This document shows positions 1 through 9,674 of a stretch of 64,000 bases of DNA, in pieces; the stretch's first letter is position 1, and the number at the start of each line of letters is the position of its first letter. A program made the position numbers and the translations under genes. The notes under the pieces were generated by a model, which was given only the letters and a program-made list of their open reading frames with translations, had not been told where the DNA came from and did no database searches. The DNA is from Diphasiastrum complanatum (lineage: Eukaryota; Streptophyta; Lycopodiopsida; Lycopodiales; Lycopodiaceae): assembly GCA_029204225.1 (NCBI GenBank), contig CM055110.1, positions 48,783,201-48,847,200 on the forward strand, in the 5' to 3' direction.

Positions 1-187
1 ATACATAAATATCTTTATTCACTTGTGCATATCGCAACCAATGTTGATAGGTAACAAATTCCAAAAGTGAGATCCATTTACATTCTATTTTATACCGTGG
101 ATTATACCGAGGGGCCTTTTTTTCATCAGCCTTAGTATTATCCTCGGTTAGAAAAGTGTCCTTAATGCCTCTGGCCACCTGGACCCT

Positions 188-376
188 CTTAATAACCCTC
201 TCTATAAATGTTTGAAAAACAAGTTCAAATTTGGTAGGCTTATACCAACTTCAGGCTCGATATACTTTTCAAATTCGCTTCAGTATTCCGATGGATGTTC
301 AGAGGCCCTCTAGTGGATTTATAACCCTCTATATATGTTTCATAAACAAGTTCAAATTTGGGAGGCTCATACTGAG
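188..376. repeat. Short tandem duplication, about 130 bp period
   Basis: Two related stretches begin near 191 and 321. Both run from an ATAACCCTCT-like start through ACAAGTTCAAATTTGG to an AGGCT(T/C)ATAC end, with a few substitutions. No coding potential is convincing here; the reading frames crossing it are short and differ between the two repeats. Probably debris of a transposon or LTR. Confidence 0.6.
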
Positions 377-914
377 GCCAAACACCGGACCTGAGGCTCG
401 AGCATTCCGCTCCCCCCACGACTCATTTTAAAAACTATCCTTCAAAGAAATGCTCAAAAAAAGCCTTGGTAATCTCCCATCCTCTTGTGGTGAATCCTCT
501 TGTTAGGGGGGCACATTGTTTCTTATATAGAGAGTGGAGAAGCATTCCAAAGTGAGTGAGGTGTCAAGTATAAGTGCATGAGGTGTGGAGAAGTGTCGAA
601 ATGAACTAAAGATGAAGTAGAGTGGATGGGTGAGGTGTATAAATTTGTAGGAGTTGTTAGGACGAATTGGAAGGTAAAGTAAGGGTGTAGGAGGGCTCCC
701 CGTTCTAGGTGTAAAATAGCCTAGAAGCCATGTGGCAAGGTAGGTAGAAGTAGTTGGCACAAGGTTTAGATTTGGCCTCTCTTACATATGGATGTTCGTT
801 GTCACAACTTGGGAATTCACCCCAAGTGCAAAATTACCAGGGAAAGAGCCAAAGTATATGCCCATGTTATTTTGCATAATAATCGTTAATTCATTGGCAC
901 CTTTTTTCTAGAGG
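377..914. other. No gene recognised
   Basis: An 85-codon frame exists on the minus strand (503-760), but its predicted product is low in complexity and matches no family I know. I see no splice-supported gene, repeat or terminus in this stretch. Confidence 0.4.
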
Positions 915-1085
915 TTGCCCATCTTCAGTCACGGTGGATAAGGTCAATAGGGTGATCAATCCCTTGGCCTAGTCCCAATCTCTATAGACTCTTTTGAGCC
1001 TTCATTATAGACTTAGAAAATAAGCCTTCTTTATAGACTCCTCTGAGCCTTCATTATAGACTTAGAAATAAGCCTTCTTTGTTAG
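915..1085 (-). repeat. Third copy of the right end of the multi-gene unit
   Basis: Reading along the plus strand, this begins TTGCCCATCTTCAG and continues through the same AAGGTCAATAGGGTGATCA and CCTAGTCCCAATC blocks seen at 16,876-17,040 and, on the opposite strand, at 39,250-39,419. It holds two runs of a GAGCCTTCATTATAGACTTA motif. Homology starts at the same base (TTGC) in all three places while the outer flanks differ, which is what a real element terminus does. No internal genes of the unit are attached here, so it is a solo end or a deletion derivative. Confidence 0.7.
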
Positions 1086-1091
1086 CAGCCT

Positions 1092-1372
1092 TTAGCTTAG
1101 AAAGCTTCTTGTTCTTGACTCACTCATTCTGATGATCGCTCCTTTTCCTTGAGGAACCTCCCCAACAACACGCTCATCATCCTTCTTATCCCAAAGATGA
1201 GGAACAGAAGGATTGCTATGAGCAAGGAACTCCGTGATGTAAACCACGGACTCTTGCACTAGCCATCCTTCCACCATGCTACCCTCAGGCCTTCTTGCTC
1301 TTTGTCTTACGAAGCCTTTTCAATGTTTTCATGAATCGTTCCATGAAAAACATCCAACGGCTATGGACAGTG
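1092..1372 (-). pseudogene. CACTA (En/Spm) transposase remnant, DUF4218 region
   Basis: Translation of the minus strand gives SRWMFFMERFMKTLKR, then, after a frameshift, RRPEGSMVEGWLVQESVVY and later PHLWDKKDDERVVGEV. The order 'RWM.PFER.MKTLK' then 'RPEG...EG....E...' is the hallmark of the domain (Pfam DUF4218) that follows the catalytic core in plant CACTA transposases (TnpD type). Only about 90 codons survive. The catalytic core is not visible on either side, and the frame shift near 1,320 separates the two halves, so it is a dead fragment. It is not contiguous with the CACTA end at 3,488, whose body extends to the right. Confidence 0.8.
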
Positions 1373-1888
1373 CCTGAATTAAAAATGGATCAATGTTAGT
1401 GAGAGAACATGGGTTACGACAATAACAATAGTCTAGGATGGTGGACTAAGAATAGGCAATTGAAGTATATGATGTACTTGCAATGGCCACCTCATATACC
1501 AAATGCACAATGAGATGCATTTGAATGGTGAGAATGGATGCGGAAAAGTACTTCTCGATCAAACACGCTGCCTTGATGGAGCTTTGTCTTGCCGTCTCAA
1601 TGGATGCCAATGGTATCTCCTTTGATGAAATGTATCTTCATAAGAAAGAGAAACAACTACGTGTTAGTAAGATCATCATCTTGAATCACCCCAAAAACAA
1701 TGATGTGCATCGCATACGTATTCACCGTACCTCACCAAACCACTGATTTTGTAGCTTGCACTCCTTAACTCCTCTATCCAGAGGGATGTGTACGGCCATT
1801 CTCGTAACAGCACGACACTCAATACATAGTGGTGCTGTATCATGCTATGTTGTTTTCCCCTTAGCTTTGATCCCTTGAGTGGAAAATG
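1373..1888. other. No gene recognised
   Basis: Overlapping frames of about 73 codons occur on both strands (1,525-1,897), but neither has recognisable motifs. It may be further decayed CACTA sequence, given the transposase remnant next door, but I cannot show that. Confidence 0.35.
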
Positions 1889-2230
1889 TCGTAACATTTT
1901 TGATGCATCCGCCGGGAGTGACTTGATAAGAGAATATTGCTTTAAGGGTAGTCATACTACCAATGGTCTAGAAATTTCATGTGTTTGAGATTGCAAGGGT
2001 TGAGAATGATCCTATTGTTTAGACCGTCAGCCGCACACGTAACATTTTTGGTGCGTCTACCAGGAGTGACTTGATAAGGGAATATTGCTTGAACGGTAGT
2101 CATACTACCAATGGTCTAGAAATTTCATGTGTTTGAGATTGAAGGGTTGATAAAGATTCTGTTGTTTAGACCGTCAGTTGCACACATAACATTTTTGGTG
2201 CGTCTGTCGAGAGCTACTTGGAAGTGGTCA
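1889..2230. repeat. Tandem repeat, about 147 bp unit, 2.3 copies
   Basis: The block TAACATTTTTG(A/G)TGC recurs at about 1,892, 2,040 and 2,187. Each unit carries TCATACTACCAATGGTCTAG and a TTTAGACCGTCAG block. The units differ by scattered substitutions and a few indels. No ORF spans them. The arrangement fits an LTR or minisatellite inside an old retrotransposon. Confidence 0.8.
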
Positions 2231-2369
2231 TTGATTGCTTGAAAGAAGGTTGTTGTCTCTCTAAGAAATGAGATCATTATCTATTGTTGTGAGAAGTGAT
2301 TTGGATTGTCTAGAAACACCGTACTGCTTGAAGATAGACCATTTTGAGAAATTATCCATTGGGAAAGAT

Positions 2370-2845
2370 ATTTCTTCATTGTACACCATAAATTTCGCAC
2401 ACTTGTTTGTAGATATAGAGGATTCTGATAGGATCTGTCGATCCATCATATTTTGACATCTCGAGTCGAGGTGCCCTCCGGATTGCCTGCAAGGGTACAA
2501 CAAGTACGGCTGATCCATCAAGTCCATTGTGGCTGGTCCTGCTTCTGCTTCAATTTCTCCGACTGCAACTCTAGGGAGGCTTGGTGCTTCATTTCCTACT
2601 CTTTGTTTACCGTAGATTTCGCATGCTTGAAGGTAGATCCAGAGGAATTTGATAGGATCTATCGTTCCATTGTATTTTGACATCTCGAGACAAGGTGACC
2701 TCCGGATTGCTTTCAAGGGTACAATAAGTATGGGTTGATCCATCGGGTCCATTGCAGCTAGTCCTGCTATTGCTTCAATCGTGCAGCTGCAACTCTGAGA
2801 AGGTTTGGTGCTTGATTTTCTACTCTTCTGGGTATTGATCGTCCT
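2370..2845. repeat. Tandem duplication, about 224 bp unit
   Basis: TTTTGACATCTCGAG recurs at about 2,451 and 2,675, each time followed by a CTCCGGATTGC block, a GGGTACAA block, a TGATCCATC block and a CTGCTTCAAT-like stretch. The 163-codon minus-strand frame across it (2,261-2,752) simply reads the duplication and is not a convincing gene. The sequence resembles LTR or leader DNA of a retrotransposon. Confidence 0.75.
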
Positions 2846-3487
2846 AATATTAGATTAATCCAAGAGTATTGGATCTTGATGGATGTGAAGAAAATAATCT
2901 AGATCTATGAGGTTCTGATCAGTTTGATTGACTATTAGTGAGATCTTAGTCCTTTTTCAATGATTTTTCCTTGAAATCTCCCTGCTCCTTGCTTTGATTG
3001 AAATGAAATTTTCATTGGCGTCAGATCTGAGGCAGATTTATGTACCAATCCTATCTACGAAGGTTCATCATGCAAGGGTTGGTTGTGTGAGAGTTCTTTG
3101 TACTGTTTTGTAGACAAAAACTATGATATCTTGAGATCTACTAGGAAGTAACTCTCAGCCTCTTGACTGCAACTAGATCTGGTATGGATCTCGCTTTGTA
3201 TAAAGTGGCAAAGGTTAACTCTTGTATATCTAAAAGTTATTGATGTCTGAGAGGGTTTTTGATCACTTTTTGGCTCACAGAATCGTCAATACTTCAAATT
3301 AAATCTCACAAACTTGATCACTTATGGAAAATGACTTTTTGGACTCAATGGACCATGCTGCAAGAGTTACTTGTGTGAGGTTTCTTTGATTCTTCAGATT
3401 TTTCACTTTTTTCAACACTTGGAACTCTCTTACGGTTTACTGGAGACGTGGCAACTCCCAAGCCTACATGGTTTTACACATGGGAAC
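2846..3487. other. No gene recognised, probably old retrotransposon flank
   Basis: AT-rich sequence without long frames. It is continuous in style with the tandem repeats to its left, and ends at the CACTA terminus at 3,488. I see no promoter or RNA gene. Confidence 0.35.
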
Positions 3488-4263
3488 CACTACAACACCC
3501 GCTGCAATTTGTGACGTGAATCGTGAATTTAATTTGTTTTTAATTCGTCGCGGATGTCGAAAAAACACGTCGCTATAAGGTCGTCGGAATCCGACGTCCA
3601 TAAAACACGTCGCAATATGACACTCATAAGTTGTCGGGATTCAAAAACGAAGAGCAATCCGACGTGGACGTAGGATTGCGACGTCCGATGTGGACGTCCG
3701 ACACGTCGCAATCCGACTTCCGAAGACGTCGCTTGTTATCCGACGTGGACGTCGGATTGCGATGTCCAAAAAACTTGTCGGATTCCAACATTTGTAAATC
3801 CAGAATGATCCATAAAATTGTCCAACGGATGTCCGAAGCCCATTCGACATCCATCCGACGTATACTTGAATGTCGGATTCCGGCGTCCCAAAAACAAGTC
3901 GGAATCCGACGTCTATTAACAGAATGATAAAAAGAAAGGTCCAACGTGTGTCCGACGTCTATCCAACGTTTGTCCAACGCATTTGGATGTCGGATTCCGA
4001 CGTCCAAAAGTAGGTAAAAAAATGAATAAAAAATGTGTTAAAAACAGCGCGCGCATTTTTATCGGGCTGTTCTTGGAGTTGGGTTCTTGGAGAAACGATG
4101 TTCATGAATTGTTTTTGAAACAATATTTTTGTGTTGCATTCAACATTTTGATCAAACAACAAACTAAGCATGAGGTATTTTTCATTCTTAAATTACTTTT
4201 CATTCTATATTTGATTGCATTGCTTCATGTCCATTATGAATGACAATACTTTATTGCATTGCT
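3488..4263 (+). mobile_element. CACTA transposon end with subterminal repeats
   Basis: The terminus CACTACAACACCC at 3,488 fits the conserved CACTA inverted-repeat start of plant En/Spm elements. The next 500 bp are packed with about a dozen copies, in both orientations, of a GTCGGATTCCGACGTC-like motif (for example near 3,577, 3,660, 3,745, 3,876, 3,900 and 3,990), as expected for transposase-binding subterminal repeats. Internal sequence continues to 4,263, where it is cut by the left edge of the large duplicated unit. The opposite terminus is not seen. The frames translated through the repeats (3,624-4,007 and others) are artefacts of the repeat. Confidence 0.65.
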
Positions 4264-4331
4264 TTATGCACATCATAAATTTTATTTAGATTTCTATATA
4301 TGATATTGATTGTTGTTTTGAAATCCGACAT
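4264..4331 (-). pseudogene. Truncated copia gag start, copy 1
   Basis: The minus strand from the ATG at 4,331 reads MSDFKTTINIIYRNL and stops matching at 4,264, where CACTA sequence begins. The same start in copy 2 (27,693) continues leftwards into a longer copia gag. Only about 22 codons remain here. It marks the left breakpoint of the duplication. Confidence 0.5.
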
Positions 4332-4641
4332 TGCGGTAAAATACGATATTGCTTTAAACAAAATGAAAATTATGAATTACATTTAATTTCTTACTATGTT
4401 AGATAACATATTCCAATAATAAAACAAATTGAAACAACACAAACTCACCGGTAAACTCACTCGAAGCTTAAGTGCAAACATGCAATTGCTCGCTCTTTTT
4501 TTTTGAATATTTTTGTCACATGCACAAGCAATTAAAAAATAACACTATATTATACAATTGAACCATTATTATAAGCAATTTCAAACATACAATTACCATC
4601 AAACACTATCGAGTCATCTACTACTCTAAATCTTAATCAAA

Positions 4642-4648
<7 letters not shown>

Positions 4649-4702
<54 letters not shown>
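4649..4702. repeat. (CT)n microsatellite
   Basis: About 27 uninterrupted CT dinucleotides. Its counterpart in copy 2 (about 28,021-28,104) is a mixed CT and CA tract, showing fast divergence of the simple repeat between otherwise similar copies. Confidence 0.95.
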
Positions 4703-4706
<4 letters not shown>

Positions 4707-4782
4707 TTATAAATCTAATATAAATTTTCTTTCAAACACTATTTATTTATCTATCACTCTTAAATACCCTAAACTAATGCAT

Positions 4783-4807
4783 AATACAAAACACACACAC
4801 ACACACA

Positions 4808-4900
<93 letters not shown>
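4783..4900. repeat. (AC)n-(TC)n compound microsatellite
   Basis: About a dozen AC repeats followed by a long TC run. A second, shorter TC run lies near 4,955-4,972. The counterpart in copy 2 is at 28,183-28,272. The serine-leucine frames that cross it are artefacts. Confidence 0.95.
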
Positions 4901-4904
<4 letters not shown>

Positions 4905-4972
4905 CTTAAATTCAAAATGCAAAACACAATACATACTCACCTCCTCCCTCGCACCTCTCTCTCTCTCTCTCT

Positions 4973-5554
4973 CATCTTAAATTTTAAATCAATGCAAAAT
5001 GTTAAACACAAAAAAAAACACACACACACATTAGAGGAGTTCTCAATATCAAAAAGACCCTTTAAGGAATGCCATGTAGGATATAGAAAATTATCAAATT
5101 AAAAAAAAAAAATATTGTTTATTTGCTTGCCCACACCACTCCCAAGGCCTCCCCAACTCCCAATGATCTAACCACATTGTCTATACTCACAGTTAAGAAC
5201 TGTTAACAGTTCACAGTATAACTTGACTAAATTCAAAAATATTCCCTCCATTGGTTACGAAAAGGGCAATATTTTCGCTGGATCTAAAATATGACTGCCA
5301 TCCCCAAATTTGAATCAAGAAAAATTGCAAAATGTTTACATATGCATTCCTTCCACGAGAATGGAAATATGAGCGCCAACTACCTATTGGAATGAAAAAA
5401 TGATCGACATTTCCAAATTCGAATCAAGCATACAAGCATGGAGATTGGATTGATCGTACATAGTATATAATATAATTAAATATGAGTATTTTGTTTTGCT
5501 TCATAGAATCTGGTCATAGTACTTTGATGCAACTAATTACTCTATTATTTTTTG
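4973..5554. promoter_or_regulatory. Upstream region of gene A, copy 1
   Basis: No gene. It contains a perfect 16-bp palindrome, GAACTGTTAACAGTTC (5,197-5,212), conserved in copy 2 at 28,537-28,552. It also has two direct repeats about 110 bp apart around a TTTCCAAATT(T/C)GAATCAAG-like block (about 5,300 and 5,410). Being conserved and placed just before gene A, these are plausible control or transposase-binding sequences. No function is shown. Confidence 0.35.
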
Positions 5555-7842
5555 ATGATGACATTGTATCATCTACATGTGGATATCCCTATTGATTTTC
5601 CACCTTTGCAAAGTAGAGGAGGCAAAGGAATTCAAACATATGCTGAGGATCATTCTCATTACAGGGCAGAAAAAAAAAATTTGATTTGTGGATAGATGAA
5701 ACATTATATCCACAAGATCCAAGCACTTTGACACATCCCACATTCTCTTCAATAACTCATTTAGTTACATGGATATGCAATGGGCATAGTGGATTACTAA
5801 GATATTGTGAAAGATTGCAGAACCATGGAAAACAACTTTATATGGAAAAAGTTCACTTTTTAGAAGGTGAGTTAATTCAGATATTTTCTTATTGTCAGAA
5901 TAGAGATTGTCATCTCTAAAGACGTTAGAAGAAAATGAACAACTTAAAAAACATAATGAATCATTACAGAAGATAACAATCAATATCAAATCAGAACTAG
6001 AGCAAATGCAATCACTCTTACAGTCTATTCGTATTAAGAACTTACAATTATTGAAGGATGTGGATTTGGCAAAGAAGAAGGCTGAAAGTAAGAAGCAAAA
6101 GCGACAAAGTTACAAGGATATTCAAACGCTTTCAAAAGAAGGTTATCGAAATAGAAGGATCCGTGCATTCAAGTAAGCATATTCTGATTTTTGTAAGTTT
6201 TTCAATGAATTTTGGATTTAATTTCAGCTATGGTGATATTTTGTTAACTATCTGTTTTTTTTGCAGATCTGCATTAGTAGCTCCTCGGAATATTAAAGAC
6301 AATGCTTCACTAGGAATGTCATTGGGTACAATATTGACTTGCAAATCCACTGAGCGTATCATGATGAACAATAGGATTTCAGATGTAAAGTGTAAAATAG
6401 CAGAGTCTTTGATGGTGGACATTCAAAAAAATTTAGATAAGACTATAGTTCAGGGTGCTTGTGATTTTGCAAGTATTAGTAAGGAAGCATATGCAACAAT
6501 ATTAAACTAATTAGAGAAGCTTTTAAGCAAGTTCAAATTAGAAAAGTCCCAATCCCTAGGACATATCACTTGAAGAAAGAGAGAGATACATTATACATAG
6601 GTATGCATAAGATCACTGGAACTCCATTTCATATTGAGGAGGTGTATGAAATTGATGGAAGATCGATATTCTATAATTCATCAAACAATTTATTTGTTGA
6701 TCTAAATTACTTGCTGAGATACATCGTCACATTCTATGATATACCTATGAAAAGGTGAATTGCAAAATAATCATAGTACTTAAGTTCGATGAGTCAGAAA
6801 TTGTGAATGGGCAGAAAATAGAGAGGGTTAGAATAACTCTCATGAATGGTGCTCTATCACAAACAGAGAACCAAGAAGATTTCAGATTCAGTGTCCAGTC
6901 AGAAAATGATATATGGATTGGCAGCGTTTCAGGTAACTAGCCTCATTATTACATTAAATTCATTGAATAGTATTAATACATTGTAAACTAAGTCTGATCA
7001 ATTCTTTGGACAAGTGCTGAAAGAGGATCATGATATATTATCATGGATATTCTCAAGGACATCTTATCCTAGGATCATCAAGGACCATATGGATGGAGGA
7101 CTTCTCAATGTTCCAGGAGTTGGAGACTTCAATGTTGAATGGCACTTAGCAAATGATTTGAAAACATTGAAATGTATGTATAATGTCTCTCTCAGTGCTA
7201 CATCAAAACACCCTTGTTTGTATTGCATGCAAATGACAAAAGATGTAACTAGGGGTACAGGAATTACTAGAGAATATGCAAATCCAAACTGGAAGCCTGT
7301 GCTGCCTATCCCCTTAAAAAATATGCATGTTTGCACTCTTCATGCAGAAGTTAGATTAATAGAAAAGATCATTTATCTTCATATAGTTTTTGCTTGGAAT
7401 ACTAAGCCAACATCATTAGCAAAGAAACCTATCTCTCGATTAAAAGATGTTTTATCAAAAGCAAGACTCCATAAAGGACGTCAAAATTCAAAAAGATGAA
7501 AAGCTTTCAGGAAAGAATGGGAACATGCCAACTAAGCCAAGCATAGGAGGAACAAAAGCATGTCGTTTCCTATCAAATCATGCTGGTAACGCTTCTAATA
7601 TTCAACACTCAGTCTGGACAGATATTATTGCTGCCACTCAGGACTTTGAGAAAGACGGCAAAACTAGAGTACTGAAAGTTGATATATGGAAAAAGATTGA
7701 TAGTATGATTGCTATTTTAAGAGAAGAAAAATACTCTGATATCGATAAGAAAGCTATCCAAAGGACTTGTGTCGAGTTTGTTAATGCAGTATCAAAAGCA
7801 TGAGGAGAAGATCATTGTCATGAAAAAATTCTCTGCTAGTGT
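5555..7842 (+). pseudogene. Gene A, copy 1: transposase-like protein, broken
   Basis: Candidate exons are 5,555-5,867, about 5,908-6,174, 6,268-6,932 and 7,012-7,803, with GT donors at 5,868, 6,175 and 6,933 and a good TTTTTTTTGCAG acceptor before 6,268. The second exon encodes a lysine- and glutamate-rich coiled coil. The last exon reads GVGDFNVEWHLANDLKTL, HPCLYCMQM and VCTLHAEVRLIEKIIYLHI. The order 'gDlk.l......S....CpyC' then 'LH..lRi.ekl..l.i' is a pattern I associate with DDE-type transposases of large eukaryotic DNA transposons. A subfamily cannot be named. Damage includes one-base losses near 6,504 and 6,748, a frame change near 7,450 and a TGA at 7,801. The gene is convergent with B, ending within about 10 bp of it. 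Confidence 0.55.
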
Positions 7843-7848
7843 ATGCAT

Positions 7849-8841
7849 CTAATAATGTGCATTATTCTTATTTCCACTAAGCTCAATATAAGTGGAATAC
7901 AATGAATAATGGGAACTCCTTAAAGGAACATTCCCATCAGTAAAGCCTAAAATGTTCAAAACATAAGATCTTTTGACAAAAATGATCTTATTTGTCTTCA
8001 CAGATTTATGTCCTCCTAGGTAAAATGATAAAGCTTTAACTGCCATTATAAGACTCTCCTCGATTGGGCTTAGCTTGGAATGAGCAATACAGATCTCATT
8101 CTTCAGGAAATGCCTAAGATAATGGCCCAGTCCACTGTCCCTCTGGAATGAGGATGCATGTTGTCTGAAAGCACCTCGTCTCGTAGCAAATTCATCTATT
8201 ATGAGAGCAACCTGCAATAGGAAATATGCTAGCAAAAACACATTCAATGATTAAAAATATTCTAATGCAAGGAAGTTTAAACACTTACACATTCTTCGTC
8301 ATCAACAACAACCAAATCAGGATGATCAATATAATGACCACATACTGAAGTGGAATCATCAGTGAAATGCATTAATGATGGACGAGGAAAGCCCATCTGG
8401 AATTGAAATGCCATGAATTCTTCATCCGATGGTCTGCCTCGCGCATCCTCAACTATATTTGATAAAGTCTTAGTCAGGCATTCTTCACCGATCATAAGTC
8501 CCTCCTCATCATCAAAATCAATACCAGCAACAAGGTCATCTGTTTCAAAATCTACAAAGTTGGAGAAATCAGAAATTGTGCCGGATAATAAACATAGAAC
8601 ATCGTCTTCATGATAGTCAAAAAATTTACATAAATCAGCTATAGTAAAATATACATTGTCATTAATATAATATACAAGCAAATTGAAAAGACATTTCGGA
8701 TCCTCTATAGGGTTGAATTCATCATCAGATGTAGATATGGCCTGAATAGGCTGTGGAAGTAGTCTAGGTTTTCAGTAATCCCAAATTCACTAAGAAATGA
8801 ACTCAAGTCTGAATCTCGTGAGGATCCTGAGAAAGAGGCCA
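7849..8841 (-). pseudogene. Gene B: unknown two-exon protein of the unit
   Basis: Exon 1 runs from the ATG at 8,841 (MASFSGSSRDSDLSSFLSE) to a GTAAGTG donor near 8,288. Exon 2 follows a TTGCAG acceptor near 8,213 and ends at 7,849. One frameshift near 8,765 separates the N-terminal 30 or so codons from the rest, which includes an acidic stretch (about 8,490-8,580) and segments such as GLMIGEECLTKTLSN and GLGHYLRHFLKNEICIAHS. I recognise no domain. It lies back to back with gene C across an 830-bp shared promoter and is absent from copy 2, where a deletion removed it. With only one lesion it is among the better-preserved genes of the unit. Confidence 0.5.
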
Positions 8842-9674
8842 TGACAGTAACGTGAATATCGCACTTGTGCGCGAGGGAGAACTGAAACAAAAGTAACTAT
8901 CAAGATGGCGCACAAGAGGGATATATACGGCAGACACATACCGAATATCACACTTGTGCGCACGTAGGTATTGTTGCAAGCAAACGAACAACAATGCGAG
9001 CGCACAAGAGTGATATGCCATGAATTTCAAGAACGGAAAAGGTAAAAAATTAATCGGTTTTTGTGCCCTTTATACTAAATTTTTGCATGTGTGGTCAACG
9101 GACAAAGAACACGTGTCTACTTTCAATTGGACTACAGGCACTGGCACGTGTGACGTGACACCTGGACACGTGTGAAATGACACTTGGACGCATGTCACAT
9201 GTTCATTCGTTTGTTCAAAAACACATGTCGCTCTCGCATTTGCTCATTCAAATCCCACACGTGTAATGTGATAGGGTGACACGTGTCGCTCTCGCATTTG
9301 TCCGTACAACTCCCACACATGTGATAGGACGTTCTTTCGCACGTGTGAACCGCGATATAAAATCACAAACTTCGATGAATTATTTTCACTTTTTTTTTCG
9401 CTTTGTATATCGCACTTGTGTGCGTTCTTCATAATCGATAATCCTCCTATCGCCTTCCATGCGCACAGGTTCGATACATCTGCCTACGTGTCTCCCCGTA
9501 TCGCACTTGTGCATATTTCTTCAAAACTAATCGCTCTCTCTTATATTCAGCTCGCACAGGTCCGATATACCGTACATTCTGTCCGTACATATCGGTCCTC
9601 TGCGAGGTCTTTATCATTCCTCTCTGCTCATCCTAACCATCACGAACAAGGTCGCTATCCCATAGTACACGTCC
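8842..9674. promoter_or_regulatory. Symmetric divergent promoter of genes B and C with motif arrays
   Basis: A near-palindromic motif, ATATCGCACTTGTGCGC, occurs four times on each side in alternating orientation: about 8,856, 8,908 (inverted), 8,943, 8,998 (inverted), and 9,406, 9,461 (inverted), 9,498, 9,551 (inverted). Spacings are 52, 35 and 55 bp, then 55, 37 and 53 bp. TATA boxes face outwards at 9,069-9,074 (TATAAA on the minus strand, for B) and 9,356-9,362 (TATAAAA, for C), each about 50 bp before its motif array, so both arrays would lie in the 5' leaders. The middle (9,100-9,350) has about eight ACACGTGT/G-box-like sites and a 58-bp tandem duplication at 9,221-9,332. The two arms resemble each other when one is inverted. 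Confidence 0.65.

Noticed and set aside
3624-4007. Overlapping ORFs with SDVDVG-like repeats
   Set aside because: They arise from CACTA subterminal repeats.
4649-4900. CRISPR-like or telomere-like array
   Set aside because: Plain dinucleotide repeats without spacers; no telomere heptamers anywhere.
4777-4980. Serine-leucine repeat ORF
   Set aside because: Pure translation of the (TC)n microsatellite; the same holds for frames at 26,294-26,941 and 28,161-28,403.
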